A stretch of DNA of 64,000 bases from UBA1847 sp942492205 (GCA_942492205.1 CALODT010000001.1:1116001-1180000), one strand, 5' to 3'. Shown: positions 10,686 to 19,122, counted from the first letter of the stretch. The notes: a model not told the origin generated them from the letters alone. A program made the numbers and translations.

Positions 10686-11324
10686 ATGAGCACTATTGTG
10701 CGGTTTTTTCAGGAAGGCGGTGCGTTCATGTACCCGATCCTGTTTGTATTTGCATTCGGCGTCGCAATTGCGGTCGAACGCTGGATGTATCTGACGCTGT
10801 CGGGTGCAAGCAACCGTGCTTTGTGGAAGAAGATCGTGCCTTTCCTTAAGGCCGGCAACTTCCAGGAAGCCGCAGCGCACACGTCGAAATCGAAGGCCGC
10901 CATCGGCTCGATTCTGACCTATGGCCTGTACCGAGTGAAGTCGGCTCGCCGTCGTGACGATATTGAGAAGGCGATGGAAGAAAGCATGATGGAAGTGCTG
11001 CCGAGGCTCGAGAAGCGCACGCATTACATCGCGACCCTGGCCAACGTGGCGACACTGCTGGGCCTGCTTGGCACCATTATCGGCCTCATCAACGCGTTTA
11101 CCGCGGTGTCCAATGCGAACCCGGCCGACAAGGCTGACATGCTGTCCGCCAGTATTTCGGTCGCTATGAACACCACGGCATTTGGCCTGATGGCCGCGAT
11201 TCCTTTGCTGCTGGTGCACGCATTGCTGCAAACGAAGACGAATGGGCTCGTCGATAGCCTGGAAATGGCAAGCGTCAAGTTCCTTAACGCTGTAACCGAA
11301 CGTCAGCTGAAGGCTGGAGCCTAA
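10686..11324 (+). CDS. MotA/TolQ/ExbB family proton channel subunit
   Basis: This 212-residue protein has the three-helix TolQ/ExbB layout. A first TM at about residues 12-32 is followed by a cytoplasmic loop. The channel helices contain LGLLGTIIGLINAFTAV and SISVAMNTTAFGLMAAIPL, with the Thr residues typical of the ion path. Such channels form pentamers around an ExbD/TolR dimer and use proton flow to drive a periplasmic partner. It has a good ribosome binding site (GAGGAG) and is followed after two bases by an ExbD gene. In M. xanthus the equivalent subunit is AglR. Confidence 0.92.
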   Translation: MSTIVRFFQEGGAFMYPILFVFAFGVAIAVERWMYLTLSGASNRALWKKIVPFLKAGNFQEAAAHTSKSKAAIGSILTYGLYRVKSARRRDDIEKAMEESMMEVLPRLEKRTHYIATLANVATLLGLLGTIIGLINAFTAVSNANPADKADMLSASISVAMNTTAFGLMAAIPLLLVHALLQTKTNGLVDSLEMASVKFLNAVTERQLKAGA

Positions 11325-11326
11325 GC

Positions 11327-11839
11327 ATGATTCGTAGCCGCAGAGGTGGTCGTCATCATCGTAATGATTCGGCCGAACTCAACATCACGGCATTTATGAA
11401 CCTGATGGTGATTCTGGTTCCGTTCCTGCTGATTACCGCGGTGTTCTCGCGATTGGCGATTCTCGAATTGAATCTGCCAGGCTCCTCTTCTGAGCCCGTG
11501 GAACCGCAGGAACAGTCTTTTCAACTGGAAGTCATCGTACGTCAGGAAAAGATCGAAGTTGGAGATCGTAACCAGGGTCTCCTCGGTGTTTATCCGAACG
11601 GCGCCGACGGCTACGACTACGAAGCGTTGCGAACCAAGCTGACGGAGCTGAAAAAGCGTTACCCGTCGAAAACGGATGCATCGATCCTGCTGGAGCAGGA
11701 CATTCCTTACGACACGCTGGTCCAGGTCATGGACACAGTGCGAGTTGCTGAAAGGGTCGATGACAATGCAGTCCGTCGTTCCGATCTTTTCCCTGATATT
11801 TCGATCGGCGACGCGCCGGTCCTGGATGGGGGAGTCTGA
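11327..11839 (+). CDS. ExbD/TolR-like protein lacking the channel aspartate
   Basis: The 170-residue protein has a basic cytoplasmic N-terminus (RSRRGGRHHR), one TM (about residues 20-45) and a periplasmic ExbD domain ending in DTLVQVMDTVRVAE. In ExbD/TolR the TM carries an essential Asp, as in the family pattern PLIDVVF. The matching stretch here is LNITAFMNLMVILVPFLL, with Asn where Asp is expected and no other acidic residue in the TM. The paralogue four bases downstream keeps the Asp. This suggests an asymmetric pair in which this subunit is structural or regulatory rather than proton-carrying. Confidence 0.88.
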   Translation: MIRSRRGGRHHRNDSAELNITAFMNLMVILVPFLLITAVFSRLAILELNLPGSSSEPVEPQEQSFQLEVIVRQEKIEVGDRNQGLLGVYPNGADGYDYEALRTKLTELKKRYPSKTDASILLEQDIPYDTLVQVMDTVRVAERVDDNAVRRSDLFPDISIGDAPVLDGGV

Positions 11840-11842
11840 ACG

Positions 11843-12370
11843 ATGGTCAAGTCAGCCCGTGCAAAACGAATGGACAAGCACCACAAGCGCAACAAAGGTG
11901 CTGGTGGACTGAATCTGGTCTCGCTCATGGATATCTTTACGATCCTGGTGTTCTTCCTGCTGGTGAATTCCTCGGACGTAGAGACGCTGCCGAATGCCAA
12001 GGACCTGCAGCTGCCCGAATCCATAGCCGAACAGAAGGCCAAAGAGACGGTGGTCATCCTGATTGGCGAAACAGACATCATCGTGCAAGGCACACCCGTT
12101 GCCAAGGTCGCGGATGTCATGGCGACAAAGGGCAACGATATACCGGCGCTGCGTGAGGCGCTGTTGTCACAGAACGATCGCGTGCTGCGCCGCGAAGCGC
12201 AGGACGATATTGCCGGCCGCGAAGTCACGATCATGGGCGACAAGGACATTCCGTACCGACTGCTGAAGAAAGTCATGGCGACGTGTACGGAATCCGATTA
12301 TGGGCAGATCTCGCTGGCCGTGTTGCAGAAGAGTTCAGACAAGCTCGACAACGTGCAGGCAGCACTCTAG
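11843..12370 (+). CDS. ExbD/TolR family protein (Asp-containing)
   Basis: This second ExbD of 175 residues has a Lys/Arg-rich N-terminus, a TM at about residues 24-42 with the segment LNLVSLMDIFTILVFFLL carrying the conserved Asp (Asp30), and a periplasmic domain with VVILIGETDIIVQG and DIPYRLLKKVMATC. It is the likely proton-carrying partner of the ExbB-like channel encoded just upstream. Two ExbD genes beside one ExbB gene mirror AglQ/AglS beside AglR in M. xanthus. Confidence 0.9.
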   Translation: MVKSARAKRMDKHHKRNKGAGGLNLVSLMDIFTILVFFLLVNSSDVETLPNAKDLQLPESIAEQKAKETVVILIGETDIIVQGTPVAKVADVMATKGNDIPALREALLSQNDRVLRREAQDDIAGREVTIMGDKDIPYRLLKKVMATCTESDYGQISLAVLQKSSDKLDNVQAAL

Positions 12371-12397
12371 AGACAGGGACGAACAGGAGTCGCGGAA

Positions 12398-13357
12398 TTG
12401 GATCTACCGTTTTACAGAGAGTATGAGCTGCCTTGGACTACGGGCGCCGGCCAGGACAGAAAGTTCAGGCGGCTGCTTGGCATCATATTCCTGGTATGCG
12501 CTGTGCTGGGCGTCATCTGGCCGTTCATTCCGGTGCCGGAACCCGATCCTAATGAAATCATTGAGATTCCGCCGCGAATCGCGCAGCTGATGCTCGAAGA
12601 GAAGCCGCTGCCGCCGCCGCCTCCGCCACCCAAGGAGGAGGAGCCGGAACCCGAGCCCGAGGAACCAGAACCTGAGCAGGTTGTTGAGGCCGAGCCCGAG
12701 CCCGAGCCAGAGCCCTTACCGGAGCCCGAGCCGGAGCCTGATCGGGCCGAAATTGCGCGTGAGCAGGCACAGGCAGCACTGATGCCGTTCGCCGAGGATC
12801 TTGCCGACCTGGTAGATACCAATCTCGTGGAGCAGATCGCCGATGACCGTCCTCTGACAGCGTCGGTCGGTGAGGCGACGCGCAACGAACGCGCGATGAT
12901 CACATCGAAAGCGGGCGCCGCGTCCACCGGAATCAACACGTCGGGCATGAGCCGCAACACTGGCGGCACCGGCATCGCCGGCCGTACAACGACCAAGGTC
13001 GCGAGCCCGGTCGCGAACATCGGTGACGCCGGTGCGACCGCGTCGCGCAGAGGTACGAGCGGCAAGGCGTCACGATCTCGTGAAGAGATCGAGCTCGTGT
13101 TCGACAAGAACAAGGGTGCGATATTCGCTCTGTACAATCGTGCGCTGCGCTCGGATCCGTCGCTCGAAGGCAAGCTGGTTCTGAGATTGACGATCGCTCC
13201 GAACGGGCAGGTCACGATGTGCGAAGTCGTCTCCAGTGAACTCGACGATCCTGACCTCGAGCGCAAGCTGGTGCAGCGCATCAAGCTGTTCCGCTTCGAG
13301 GCTCGCGACGTCGAAGCTATTACGACGACCAAGCCGATCGATTTCTTCCCGGCCTGA
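12398..13357 (+). CDS. TonB/AgmX-like energy transducer
   Basis: The TTG start has AGGAG eight bases upstream. The 319-residue protein has a short cytoplasmic N-terminus (MDLPFYREYELPW), one TM at about residues 27-48, and a Pro/Glu-rich rod at about residues 68-115. A Gly/Ser/Thr-rich linker follows. The C-terminal 90-residue domain contains LVLRLTIAPNGQVTMCEVV and LERKLVQRIKLFRFEAR and matches the AgmX/PglI type of TonB-like C-terminal domain. Such proteins carry force from an ExbB/ExbD motor to periplasmic or outer-membrane partners. It closes the ten-gene locus. Confidence 0.88.
   Translation: MDLPFYREYELPWTTGAGQDRKFRRLLGIIFLVCAVLGVIWPFIPVPEPDPNEIIEIPPRIAQLMLEEKPLPPPPPPPKEEEPEPEPEEPEPEQVVEAEPEPEPEPLPEPEPEPDRAEIAREQAQAALMPFAEDLADLVDTNLVEQIADDRPLTASVGEATRNERAMITSKAGAASTGINTSGMSRNTGGTGIAGRTTTKVASPVANIGDAGATASRRGTSGKASRSREEIELVFDKNKGAIFALYNRALRSDPSLEGKLVLRLTIAPNGQVTMCEVVSSELDDPDLERKLVQRIKLFRFEARDVEAITTTKPIDFFPA
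12601..12740 (+). repeat. Low-complexity Pro/Glu coding repeat
   Basis: A run of CCG/CCC and GAG/GAA codons encodes seven prolines followed by alternating Pro-Glu. It is a TonB-type rigid spacer within the transducer gene. The repeat units are imperfect. Confidence 0.8.
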
Positions 13358-13508
13358 CTCAGCGCCAAACCCCCGCGGTTTCGGGTCTCCCCGATCCTGG
13401 TTGGGCGCGGAGGGATTGCAGGACAGCGTACCAGACGTCGTTTCCTGAGGGTTTTTCTGTTGCTCCGGCGACTGACTGCGTAAACTGTGCATTCAGCGAG
13501 GAGCCTTC

Positions 13509-14609
13509 ATGCACAGAATTCGACTATTTGCCGCAATCCTGGTCCTGGGGTTTGCGATACCTGCGTTTGCCGACATCACAATTGACGAGCTCGTCCGCCA
13601 GGCCGGCATCCTGGAAGGGGACGTTGCAGCCCGGGACCTGCCGAATTGGCGCGGCGCGAAAAGAATCATGATTTCCCGTGTTGGCCCCGAAGATCTCGAT
13701 GCTCTGCGGCGGCACTACCCGGATACGGATTTCGTCCAGGTGAGTCCGGACTCCATCGACATTGCCGAAGCGAAAGACGTGGACGCAATTATCGGGCTGT
13801 GTGACGAGCGGCTGATAGCCGCGGCACCGCGACTCGTCTGGATTCAGATCTTCTGGGCCGGCGCCGAGAGCTGCCTCAGTGTTCCGCGTGTCGGCAGCGG
13901 CGAGGTCGTACTGACCAATATGCAGAAGATGTCGGCACCGGTTATCGCGGAGCATTCGATTGCCATGGCGTTGGCGTTGGCGAGGGCGTTGCCCGTGTTC
14001 GCAAAACAAATGCTGAGCGACGAGCGCTCGGGGCTGTATGCGGCGCGCCGCGGCATGGTGCCGCTCGCAGGCAAGACGATGCTGGTCGTTGGCCTCGGTG
14101 GTATCGGTACGGAGGCGGCCAGGCGCGCTGCTGCGCTCGGTATGCGCGTGATCGGTACTCGTAATAGTAGCCGCGACGGGCCCGAATTCGTGGAATACGT
14201 TGGACTTGCCGATGAATTACTCGAGCTCGCTGGTCGGGCGGATGTCATCGTCAATGCACTACCGCTCACCAGTGATACAGAAGGCTTGCTCGACAAGTCG
14301 TTCTTCGACGCGACCAAGAGAGGCGTTCTTTTCGTCAATGTCGGACGTGGCGCGACGGTGGATACCGACGCGCTCGTAGCAGCGCTCAAGAGTGGCCAGG
14401 TCGGCGGTGCGGGGCTGGACGTCACGGAGCCCGAGCCGCTGCCAGCCGATCATGAGCTCTGGCAATTGGAAAACGTAATTATCACGCCGCATGTGGCGGG
14501 ATACGGCGGTGAGCGAGAGCGGCACATGACGTTGCTCAAGGACAACCTGCGGCGCTACGCCGCCGGGGATCGGCTACTGAACGTTGTTGACCCCGCAAAA
14601 GGATATTGA
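13509..14609 (+). CDS. D-isomer-specific 2-hydroxyacid dehydrogenase with signal peptide
   Basis: The 366-residue protein has the fold and motifs of NAD(P)-dependent D-2-hydroxyacid dehydrogenases. The nucleotide motif is GLGGIG at about residues 195-200; the catalytic Arg is in VNVGRGATVD, the Glu in EPEPLP and the His in IITPHVAG. Unusually, it begins with a convincing Sec signal peptide (MHRIRLFAAILVLGFAIPAF, then ADI), preceded by a GAGGAG site. NAD is normally cytoplasmic, so an exported member would need a bound cofactor or another function. An alternative is that the hydrophobic segment is a membrane anchor. The gene stands alone. Confidence 0.88.
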   Translation: MHRIRLFAAILVLGFAIPAFADITIDELVRQAGILEGDVAARDLPNWRGAKRIMISRVGPEDLDALRRHYPDTDFVQVSPDSIDIAEAKDVDAIIGLCDERLIAAAPRLVWIQIFWAGAESCLSVPRVGSGEVVLTNMQKMSAPVIAEHSIAMALALARALPVFAKQMLSDERSGLYAARRGMVPLAGKTMLVVGLGGIGTEAARRAAALGMRVIGTRNSSRDGPEFVEYVGLADELLELAGRADVIVNALPLTSDTEGLLDKSFFDATKRGVLFVNVGRGATVDTDALVAALKSGQVGGAGLDVTEPEPLPADHELWQLENVIITPHVAGYGGERERHMTLLKDNLRRYAAGDRLLNVVDPAKGY

Positions 14610-14615
14610 GAATTC

Positions 14616-15506
14616 ATGCCTGACGTGCCGGTAAAGAAATACCGTGTTCGCCGCGCCAAGAAGTGGCTGCTGCGCACGCTAATACCGTTTGGTATCCGCG
14701 CCCGCAAAGTGTCTGCGAAATGGAAGCGCCCGGACAAGATCCAGTGGCCGCCGCCGTCGCTCGCCGGTGTCCCGGGTCTTGCTCGCTACGAATACAGCTG
14801 GCTGTCGCAGAACGGTGAAGACGGGATCATTCGCTACCTGTTCGATCAAATCGGCTTTGAATCGCGCTGGTTCGTCGAGTTCGGCTTCGGTGCGGTGCAG
14901 TGCAACAGTCTGCGCCTCATGATGCATGAGGGATGCAGCGGACTATTGATGGATGGTTCATCAGAGAACGTGGCATTCTTCAATCATGCCGCCGAGAAGT
15001 GCGGCATCAGCGGTGCGAAAGCGGTCCAGGCCTTCATCACGCTGGAGAACCTGCAGGATCTGATTCGTGGCAACGGTGTGCCAGAGGACATCGATTTCCT
15101 GTCGCTCGACGTCGACGGTAATGACTACTGGTTCTGGGAGGAGCTGAGCTGCATCTCGCCGCGCGTGGTTTGTATCGAATACAACGCAGGCCTTGGCCCC
15201 GATCTTTCGCTCACCGTGCCTTACGACCCCGAATTCGAGCGCTATAGCAAGCATCCCAGCGGTTTCTTCCATGGTGCGTCGCTGGCCGCACTCGAGTCTC
15301 TGGGCAAGCGCAAAGGCTATTACCTGATCGGCTGCGATTCGACCGGCACCAACTGCTTTTTCCTTCGCGATGACATCACGGTCCCGGACGTCCCTGCCGT
15401 TACGGCGAGGGAGGCGTTCCGGCCGCATGCCAACTGGCTGGGACGTGGCATTTCGGAAGCAGAGCAACTCGCTATCATGCAGTCCATGCCTTACCAGGAC
15501 GTATGA
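14616..15506 (+). CDS. FkbM-like methyltransferase-fold protein
   Basis: The 296-residue product begins with a very basic segment (KKYRVRRAKKWLLR). The core contains WLSQNGEDGIIRYLFDQIG, FVEFGFGAVQCNSLRL, MDGSSENVAFF and IDFLSLDVDGNDYWFWEEL, a pattern I associate with FkbM-type SAM-dependent methyltransferase-fold proteins often found with glycan or sugar biosynthesis. There is no glycan cluster nearby. It begins six bases after the dehydrogenase gene and overlaps the phosphatase gene by four bases. The substrate is unknown. Confidence 0.68.
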   Translation: MPDVPVKKYRVRRAKKWLLRTLIPFGIRARKVSAKWKRPDKIQWPPPSLAGVPGLARYEYSWLSQNGEDGIIRYLFDQIGFESRWFVEFGFGAVQCNSLRLMMHEGCSGLLMDGSSENVAFFNHAAEKCGISGAKAVQAFITLENLQDLIRGNGVPEDIDFLSLDVDGNDYWFWEELSCISPRVVCIEYNAGLGPDLSLTVPYDPEFERYSKHPSGFFHGASLAALESLGKRKGYYLIGCDSTGTNCFFLRDDITVPDVPAVTAREAFRPHANWLGRGISEAEQLAIMQSMPYQDV

Positions 15507-16261
15507 GCGACGCGACGCAGACCGCTTCGCCGGCGGAACGCAGAGTTGCCATCGATGGCGCCAGTCGCCGCCGCCTGTACCTGTTTCGCCATGGCGCTGT
15601 GGACTACCTCGACGAAAACGGCGAGTGGGTGGCCGATCCTGATCGGGTCAACCTGAACGAACGGGGCAGAGCGCAGGCCGAGGCGATGGCCGGACTTTTT
15701 GCGGACGTGCACGTCGACAAGGCGCTCTGTTCCGGCCTGGTCAGAACGAGGCAGACCGGTGAACTGGTGCTTGGCGATCGCGATGTCGAGCTGGGTGTCT
15801 TTGAGGACCTCGAGGAAATCCGGCCGCAGATGGGTCAATCCGCCGGTGGCTACGATGTCTACACCGATATTGCGTTCTCGCACTGGCGGGCGCCCGAAGC
15901 CGATGCGCGTTTCCTCGGCGGAGAACGCTACCAGGATTTCTACGCGCGCATCTGTGCAGGCATGGATAAAGTGCTTGCAGATCGCTCCTGGCACAACCTC
16001 GCTTTATTCGCGCACGGGGGTACCAATGCCGCCGTGCTCGGCTGGGCAACCGGCGTCGGGCTCCGCGCCTTTGGCCTCCTGGACCAGGCGATGTGCTGCC
16101 TGAACGTACTCGATTTCGACGTCGATGATTCGGGACGGCTGCTGCGAAAGACCGTGCGCGCAATGAACATCACGGCCGATGATCCAGTTATGCGGCATCG
16201 TGATGCGGGCGATATGGAGATGCTCGCGCGGCGAATGCTGAAGTCGCGGCGTATGGCGTGA
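15503..16261 (+). CDS. Histidine phosphatase family protein
   Basis: The 252-residue protein has the phosphoglycerate-mutase-like signature LYLFRHGAVDY near residue 27, whose His would be phosphorylated. A second catalytic His lies in LALFAHGGTNAAVLG, and CSGLVRTRQTG holds the phosphate-binding Arg. It may act on a sugar phosphate or other small phosphoester; the motifs do not give the substrate. The start overlaps the upstream stop (ATGA), so it is translationally coupled to the FkbM-like gene. Confidence 0.88.
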   Translation: MSDATQTASPAERRVAIDGASRRRLYLFRHGAVDYLDENGEWVADPDRVNLNERGRAQAEAMAGLFADVHVDKALCSGLVRTRQTGELVLGDRDVELGVFEDLEEIRPQMGQSAGGYDVYTDIAFSHWRAPEADARFLGGERYQDFYARICAGMDKVLADRSWHNLALFAHGGTNAAVLGWATGVGLRAFGLLDQAMCCLNVLDFDVDDSGRLLRKTVRAMNITADDPVMRHRDAGDMEMLARRMLKSRRMA

Positions 16262-16264
16262 CGG

Positions 16265-16792
16265 ATGCAGTCCGCCGAAGGCTTTCCACCTGTTGCGCGA
16301 GCTGATGCACGCATCCTGATACTTGGTAGCTTGCCAGGGCAGCGCTCGATTGCGGCGCAGCAATATTACGCGCACCCGCGAAATGCCTTCTGGTCGATCA
16401 TGCAGGAACTGTTCGAGATTCACGGTGCCTACGAGGATCGGCTGCTGCAATTGCTCGACAACAAGATAGCGCTCTGGGATGTGCTCGGTAGTTCCGTGCG
16501 CCCTGGCAGTCTCGATTCGAGTATCGACCTTGACAGTGCACGCGTTAACGACTTCGCTGCCTTTCTTACGGCGCACCGGGACATACGGCTGATCGCGTTC
16601 AATGGCAAGAAGGCCGCACAGATGTTCAGGCGATTCGTCGCCAGTGACGTCGTTGGCCGCGAAGTTGAGCTGGCATTTCTGCCATCGACAAGCCCGGCCT
16701 ACGCGGCGATGCCGTTCTCGGGTAAGCTCGTAGCCTGGCGCGATGCGCTTCAGGCTGGGGAACACGCTATGAGCAACGGGAGTAGACGATGA
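16265..16792 (+). CDS. Hypoxanthine-DNA glycosylase (UDG family 6)
   Basis: The 175-residue protein carries the HDG/MUG-like signature ILILGSLPGQRSIAAQQYY followed by AHPRNAFWSIM, then IALWDVLGSSVRPGSLDSSI and LPSTSPAYA. Family members remove deamination products, mainly hypoxanthine, from DNA to start base-excision repair. Its length is typical. It follows the phosphatase gene by three bases and overlaps the next gene by four, but that operon has no obvious common theme. Confidence 0.88.
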   Translation: MQSAEGFPPVARADARILILGSLPGQRSIAAQQYYAHPRNAFWSIMQELFEIHGAYEDRLLQLLDNKIALWDVLGSSVRPGSLDSSIDLDSARVNDFAAFLTAHRDIRLIAFNGKKAAQMFRRFVASDVVGREVELAFLPSTSPAYAAMPFSGKLVAWRDALQAGEHAMSNGSRR

Positions 16793-17163
16793 TCGGATAC
16801 GTAACGCTGGGAACCAACAGCTTCGACGAGGCAGCCAGGTTTTACGACGAATTGCTGGCCGTCATGAATGCCGGACGAATCATGGAAGACGATACTTTTG
16901 TTGCCTGGGCGGCCGGACCGAAATCGCCGGCTATTTCGATCATTCGGCCCTACGACGGCAATGAAGCGACGGTCGGCAATGGCGTGATGGTCGCTATAGC
17001 CGCCGCCTCGCCCGAATTGGTAGACGCGATACATGCCAAGGCGCTGGAGCTGGGCGGCAGCGACGAAGGCGCGCCCGGCGCACGCAGCGAGAATTTCTAT
17101 GCCGGCTATTTTCGGGACCTGGATGGCAACAAGCTGAACGCATTCTGTATGACAGGCGGGTGA
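16789..17163 (+). CDS. VOC (glyoxalase/bleomycin-resistance fold) protein
   Basis: The 124-residue protein has the paired beta-alpha-beta-beta-beta pattern of the VOC superfamily, with IGYVTLGTNSFDEAARFYDE at the N-terminus and YAGYFRDLDGNKLNAFC at the C-terminus. Metal ligands and substrate cannot be assigned with confidence. The start is an ATGA overlap with the glycosylase gene. Confidence 0.85.
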   Translation: MIGYVTLGTNSFDEAARFYDELLAVMNAGRIMEDDTFVAWAAGPKSPAISIIRPYDGNEATVGNGVMVAIAAASPELVDAIHAKALELGGSDEGAPGARSENFYAGYFRDLDGNKLNAFCMTGG

Positions 17164-17169
17164 TAGCTC

Positions 17170-17598
17170 ATGGATAACGGACAAATTCTGCAGCCGATGA
17201 TCGGCTTGATGTTGCTTACAGCTATCGTCTGGTTTTACATGTACGCGAAGCGAATCCCGGCAATGAAGAGTGCAAGGGTTCCTGTGCAGACCTATACGAT
17301 ACCGGAGAAAGTTGTTGAGCTGCTTCCGGCATCAGTGAATTACGCGGCGTACAACCTCAAAAACCTCTTCGAGCTGCCGGTGCTGTTCTACGGACTGTGT
17401 CTGGTTTTGTATGTTACGGAGACGGTCGATTCCGCTTTTGTCGTTGCGGCCTGGTCGTTTCTCGTTCTGCGCGTGCTGCACAGCATTGTTCACTGCACGG
17501 TTAACATCGTCATGCTGCGGTTCTACCTGTACGCGGCGGGCGCACTCGTGCTCTGGTTCATGCTGGCACGCGCGGCATTCATTATTTTCAGCCTGTAG
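17170..17598 (+). CDS. MAPEG family membrane protein
   Basis: The 142-residue protein has four hydrophobic segments (about residues 8-24, 60-85, 90-110 and 115-140) and the MAPEG-like features NYAAYNLKNLFELPVLFYGL and VLRVLHSIVHCTVNIVMLRF. Eukaryotic MAPEG proteins handle glutathione or eicosanoid substrates; the bacterial members are mostly uncharacterised. It starts six bases after the VOC gene and converges on the P-II gene. Confidence 0.88.
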   Translation: MDNGQILQPMIGLMLLTAIVWFYMYAKRIPAMKSARVPVQTYTIPEKVVELLPASVNYAAYNLKNLFELPVLFYGLCLVLYVTETVDSAFVVAAWSFLVLRVLHSIVHCTVNIVMLRFYLYAAGALVLWFMLARAAFIIFSL

Positions 17599-17614
17599 CG
17601 CGGCAGCAGTCCCG

Positions 17615-17953
17615 CTACAGGGCGCTGTCGCCCGTTTCGCCGGTGCGGATACGCAGGACCTGTTCGAGGTTGGATACGAAAATCTTGCCGTCGCCAACCT
17701 TGCCGGTTTTCGCCGCGTCGACAATCGTTTCGACGACTCGTTCGACCATGTCATCCGCGACCGCAACTTCTATCTTGGCTTTTGGAAGAAAATCAACGAC
17801 ATACTCAGCCCCACGATAGAGTTCCGTGTGACCGCGCTGACGGCCGAATCCCTTGACCTCACTGACGGTCATGCCTTGAATGCCCACCTCATTGAGCGCG
17901 TTGCGCACATCGTCGAGGCGAAAGGGTTTTACAATAGCGGTTACGAGCTTCAT
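17615..17953 (-). CDS. glnK: P-II nitrogen regulatory protein (GlnK type)
   Basis: I start the gene at MKLVTAIVKPFRLDDVR, with GGAGA upstream on the minus strand; an ATG 23 codons earlier would add a basic extension absent from P-II proteins. The 112-residue product has the T-loop RGAEY with the uridylylated Tyr51 and the nucleotide-binding segment TGKVGDGKIFV. The start MKLV fits GlnK better than GlnB. P-II proteins sense 2-oxoglutarate and ATP/ADP and control AmtB, GlnE or NtrB. No amtB is nearby, so GlnB remains possible. Confidence 0.92.
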   Translation of the reverse strand: MKLVTAIVKPFRLDDVRNALNEVGIQGMTVSEVKGFGRQRGHTELYRGAEYVVDFLPKAKIEVAVADDMVERVVETIVDAAKTGKVGDGKIFVSNLEQVLRIRTGETGDSAL

Positions 17954-18049
17954 GCGTAGCGATCTCCGGCGCTGGCGAGCTGAAGACCGTATGCTAGCAA
18001 TAGGCGTTGCCCATGTGTACAACTAAACCCCAACATCGGACGAGACGAA

Positions 18050-19078
18050 ATGGCGGGACTTAGTCGGCTAATCAAGGAACCGGACGGGCTGTTGTATTAT
18101 GGCCTGTCATCGGGCTATGCCGTGCTTGCCTACATTCTCGGCTTCATCGGGCTTTTCCACGATCATCTGCTGGTCAATCTCGCCGCAACGCTGCTGCTAT
18201 CGCACGGCATGGTAATCGCGGCCTACATGATTCATGAGTGCGGTCATAACCTCGTGTTCAACCACAGCCGCCATAATGCAGCGCTGGGTCGCTTCATGAG
18301 TTGGCTGTGTGGTGCGTCCTATGGCACCTACGAGGACATGCGTTACAAGCACTTCCGTCACCACGTCGACAACGATGACGTCGTCTGGTTCGACTACGAC
18401 CGTTTCTTTGCAGAACACCCGCTGATAACGCAGCTGACACGGCTGCTCGAGTGGTTCTACATTCCGGCGCATGACCTGATCATGCACACGGTGATGGTCT
18501 TTACGTCGTTTGTCATTCCGCAGCGACGCAAGCAGCGCGCGCGCAACGTAATGGTCATTGTCGTGCGCGCCGGCCTGTATCTCGCGCTACTGGTATGGGC
18601 GCCGAAAGTTGCGCTGCTTTACACAATCGCCTATCTCATCATGATGCATGTATTACGTTTCATGGATAGCGTGCAGCATGATTATCCCTATAACACAACG
18701 TTGTTCGAGTATGCCAAGCCGCCGCATAAAGGCGACCTGGAATGGGAGCAGCGGCACACTTTCAGTAATCCACTCAGTCTTCGCTTCCCGAAGATAAACT
18801 GGTTGACCCTGAATTTCGGCTACCACAATGCGCACCATGCCGATATGAACCTGCCGTGGTATCGCCTGCCGGCGCTGCACGCGGAGCTGAGTGGCAACGA
18901 TCCGGACTACGTGATTCCCTTGTCGTCGCAGCTGAAGCTGTACCACAACAATCGTGTGCGGCGCGTATATAACCCCCAGCCAGAAAATTATCCCACCGGG
19001 CCCGAGTACCTGCAGGCCGCGCGATCAGGCTCAGGACCTATAGGCGGCAATGCCGCATCGTTTCTCACTTCGTTTTGA
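18050..19078 (+). CDS. Membrane fatty acid desaturase
   Basis: The 342-residue protein has the three histidine boxes of membrane di-iron desaturases: HECGHN (residues 62-67), HFRHH (101-105) and HNAHH (259-263), spread between hydrophobic helices. Such enzymes insert a double bond into acyl chains of lipids or acyl-CoA using oxygen. Regiospecificity cannot be read from the motifs. The gene diverges from the P-II gene, with about 96 bases between the starts. Confidence 0.9.
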   Translation: MAGLSRLIKEPDGLLYYGLSSGYAVLAYILGFIGLFHDHLLVNLAATLLLSHGMVIAAYMIHECGHNLVFNHSRHNAALGRFMSWLCGASYGTYEDMRYKHFRHHVDNDDVVWFDYDRFFAEHPLITQLTRLLEWFYIPAHDLIMHTVMVFTSFVIPQRRKQRARNVMVIVVRAGLYLALLVWAPKVALLYTIAYLIMMHVLRFMDSVQHDYPYNTTLFEYAKPPHKGDLEWEQRHTFSNPLSLRFPKINWLTLNFGYHNAHHADMNLPWYRLPALHAELSGNDPDYVIPLSSQLKLYHNNRVRRVYNPQPENYPTGPEYLQAARSGSGPIGGNAASFLTSF

Positions 19079-19122
19079 TAACAGCGCGGGCTGAGACGTC
19101 CTGAAGCTGAGGAGAAGACAGC

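Noticed and set aside
12601..12740. Variable-number tandem repeat
   Set aside because: Units are imperfect and in frame with a TonB-type Pro/Glu rod, a normal protein feature.
10686..13357. Interpretation as a Tol-Pal system or flagellar MotAB
   Set aside because: No TolB, Pal or YbgC gene is present, and there is no OmpA-like peptidoglycan-binding MotB domain. TPR genes and the AgmX-type domain fit Agl-Glt better.
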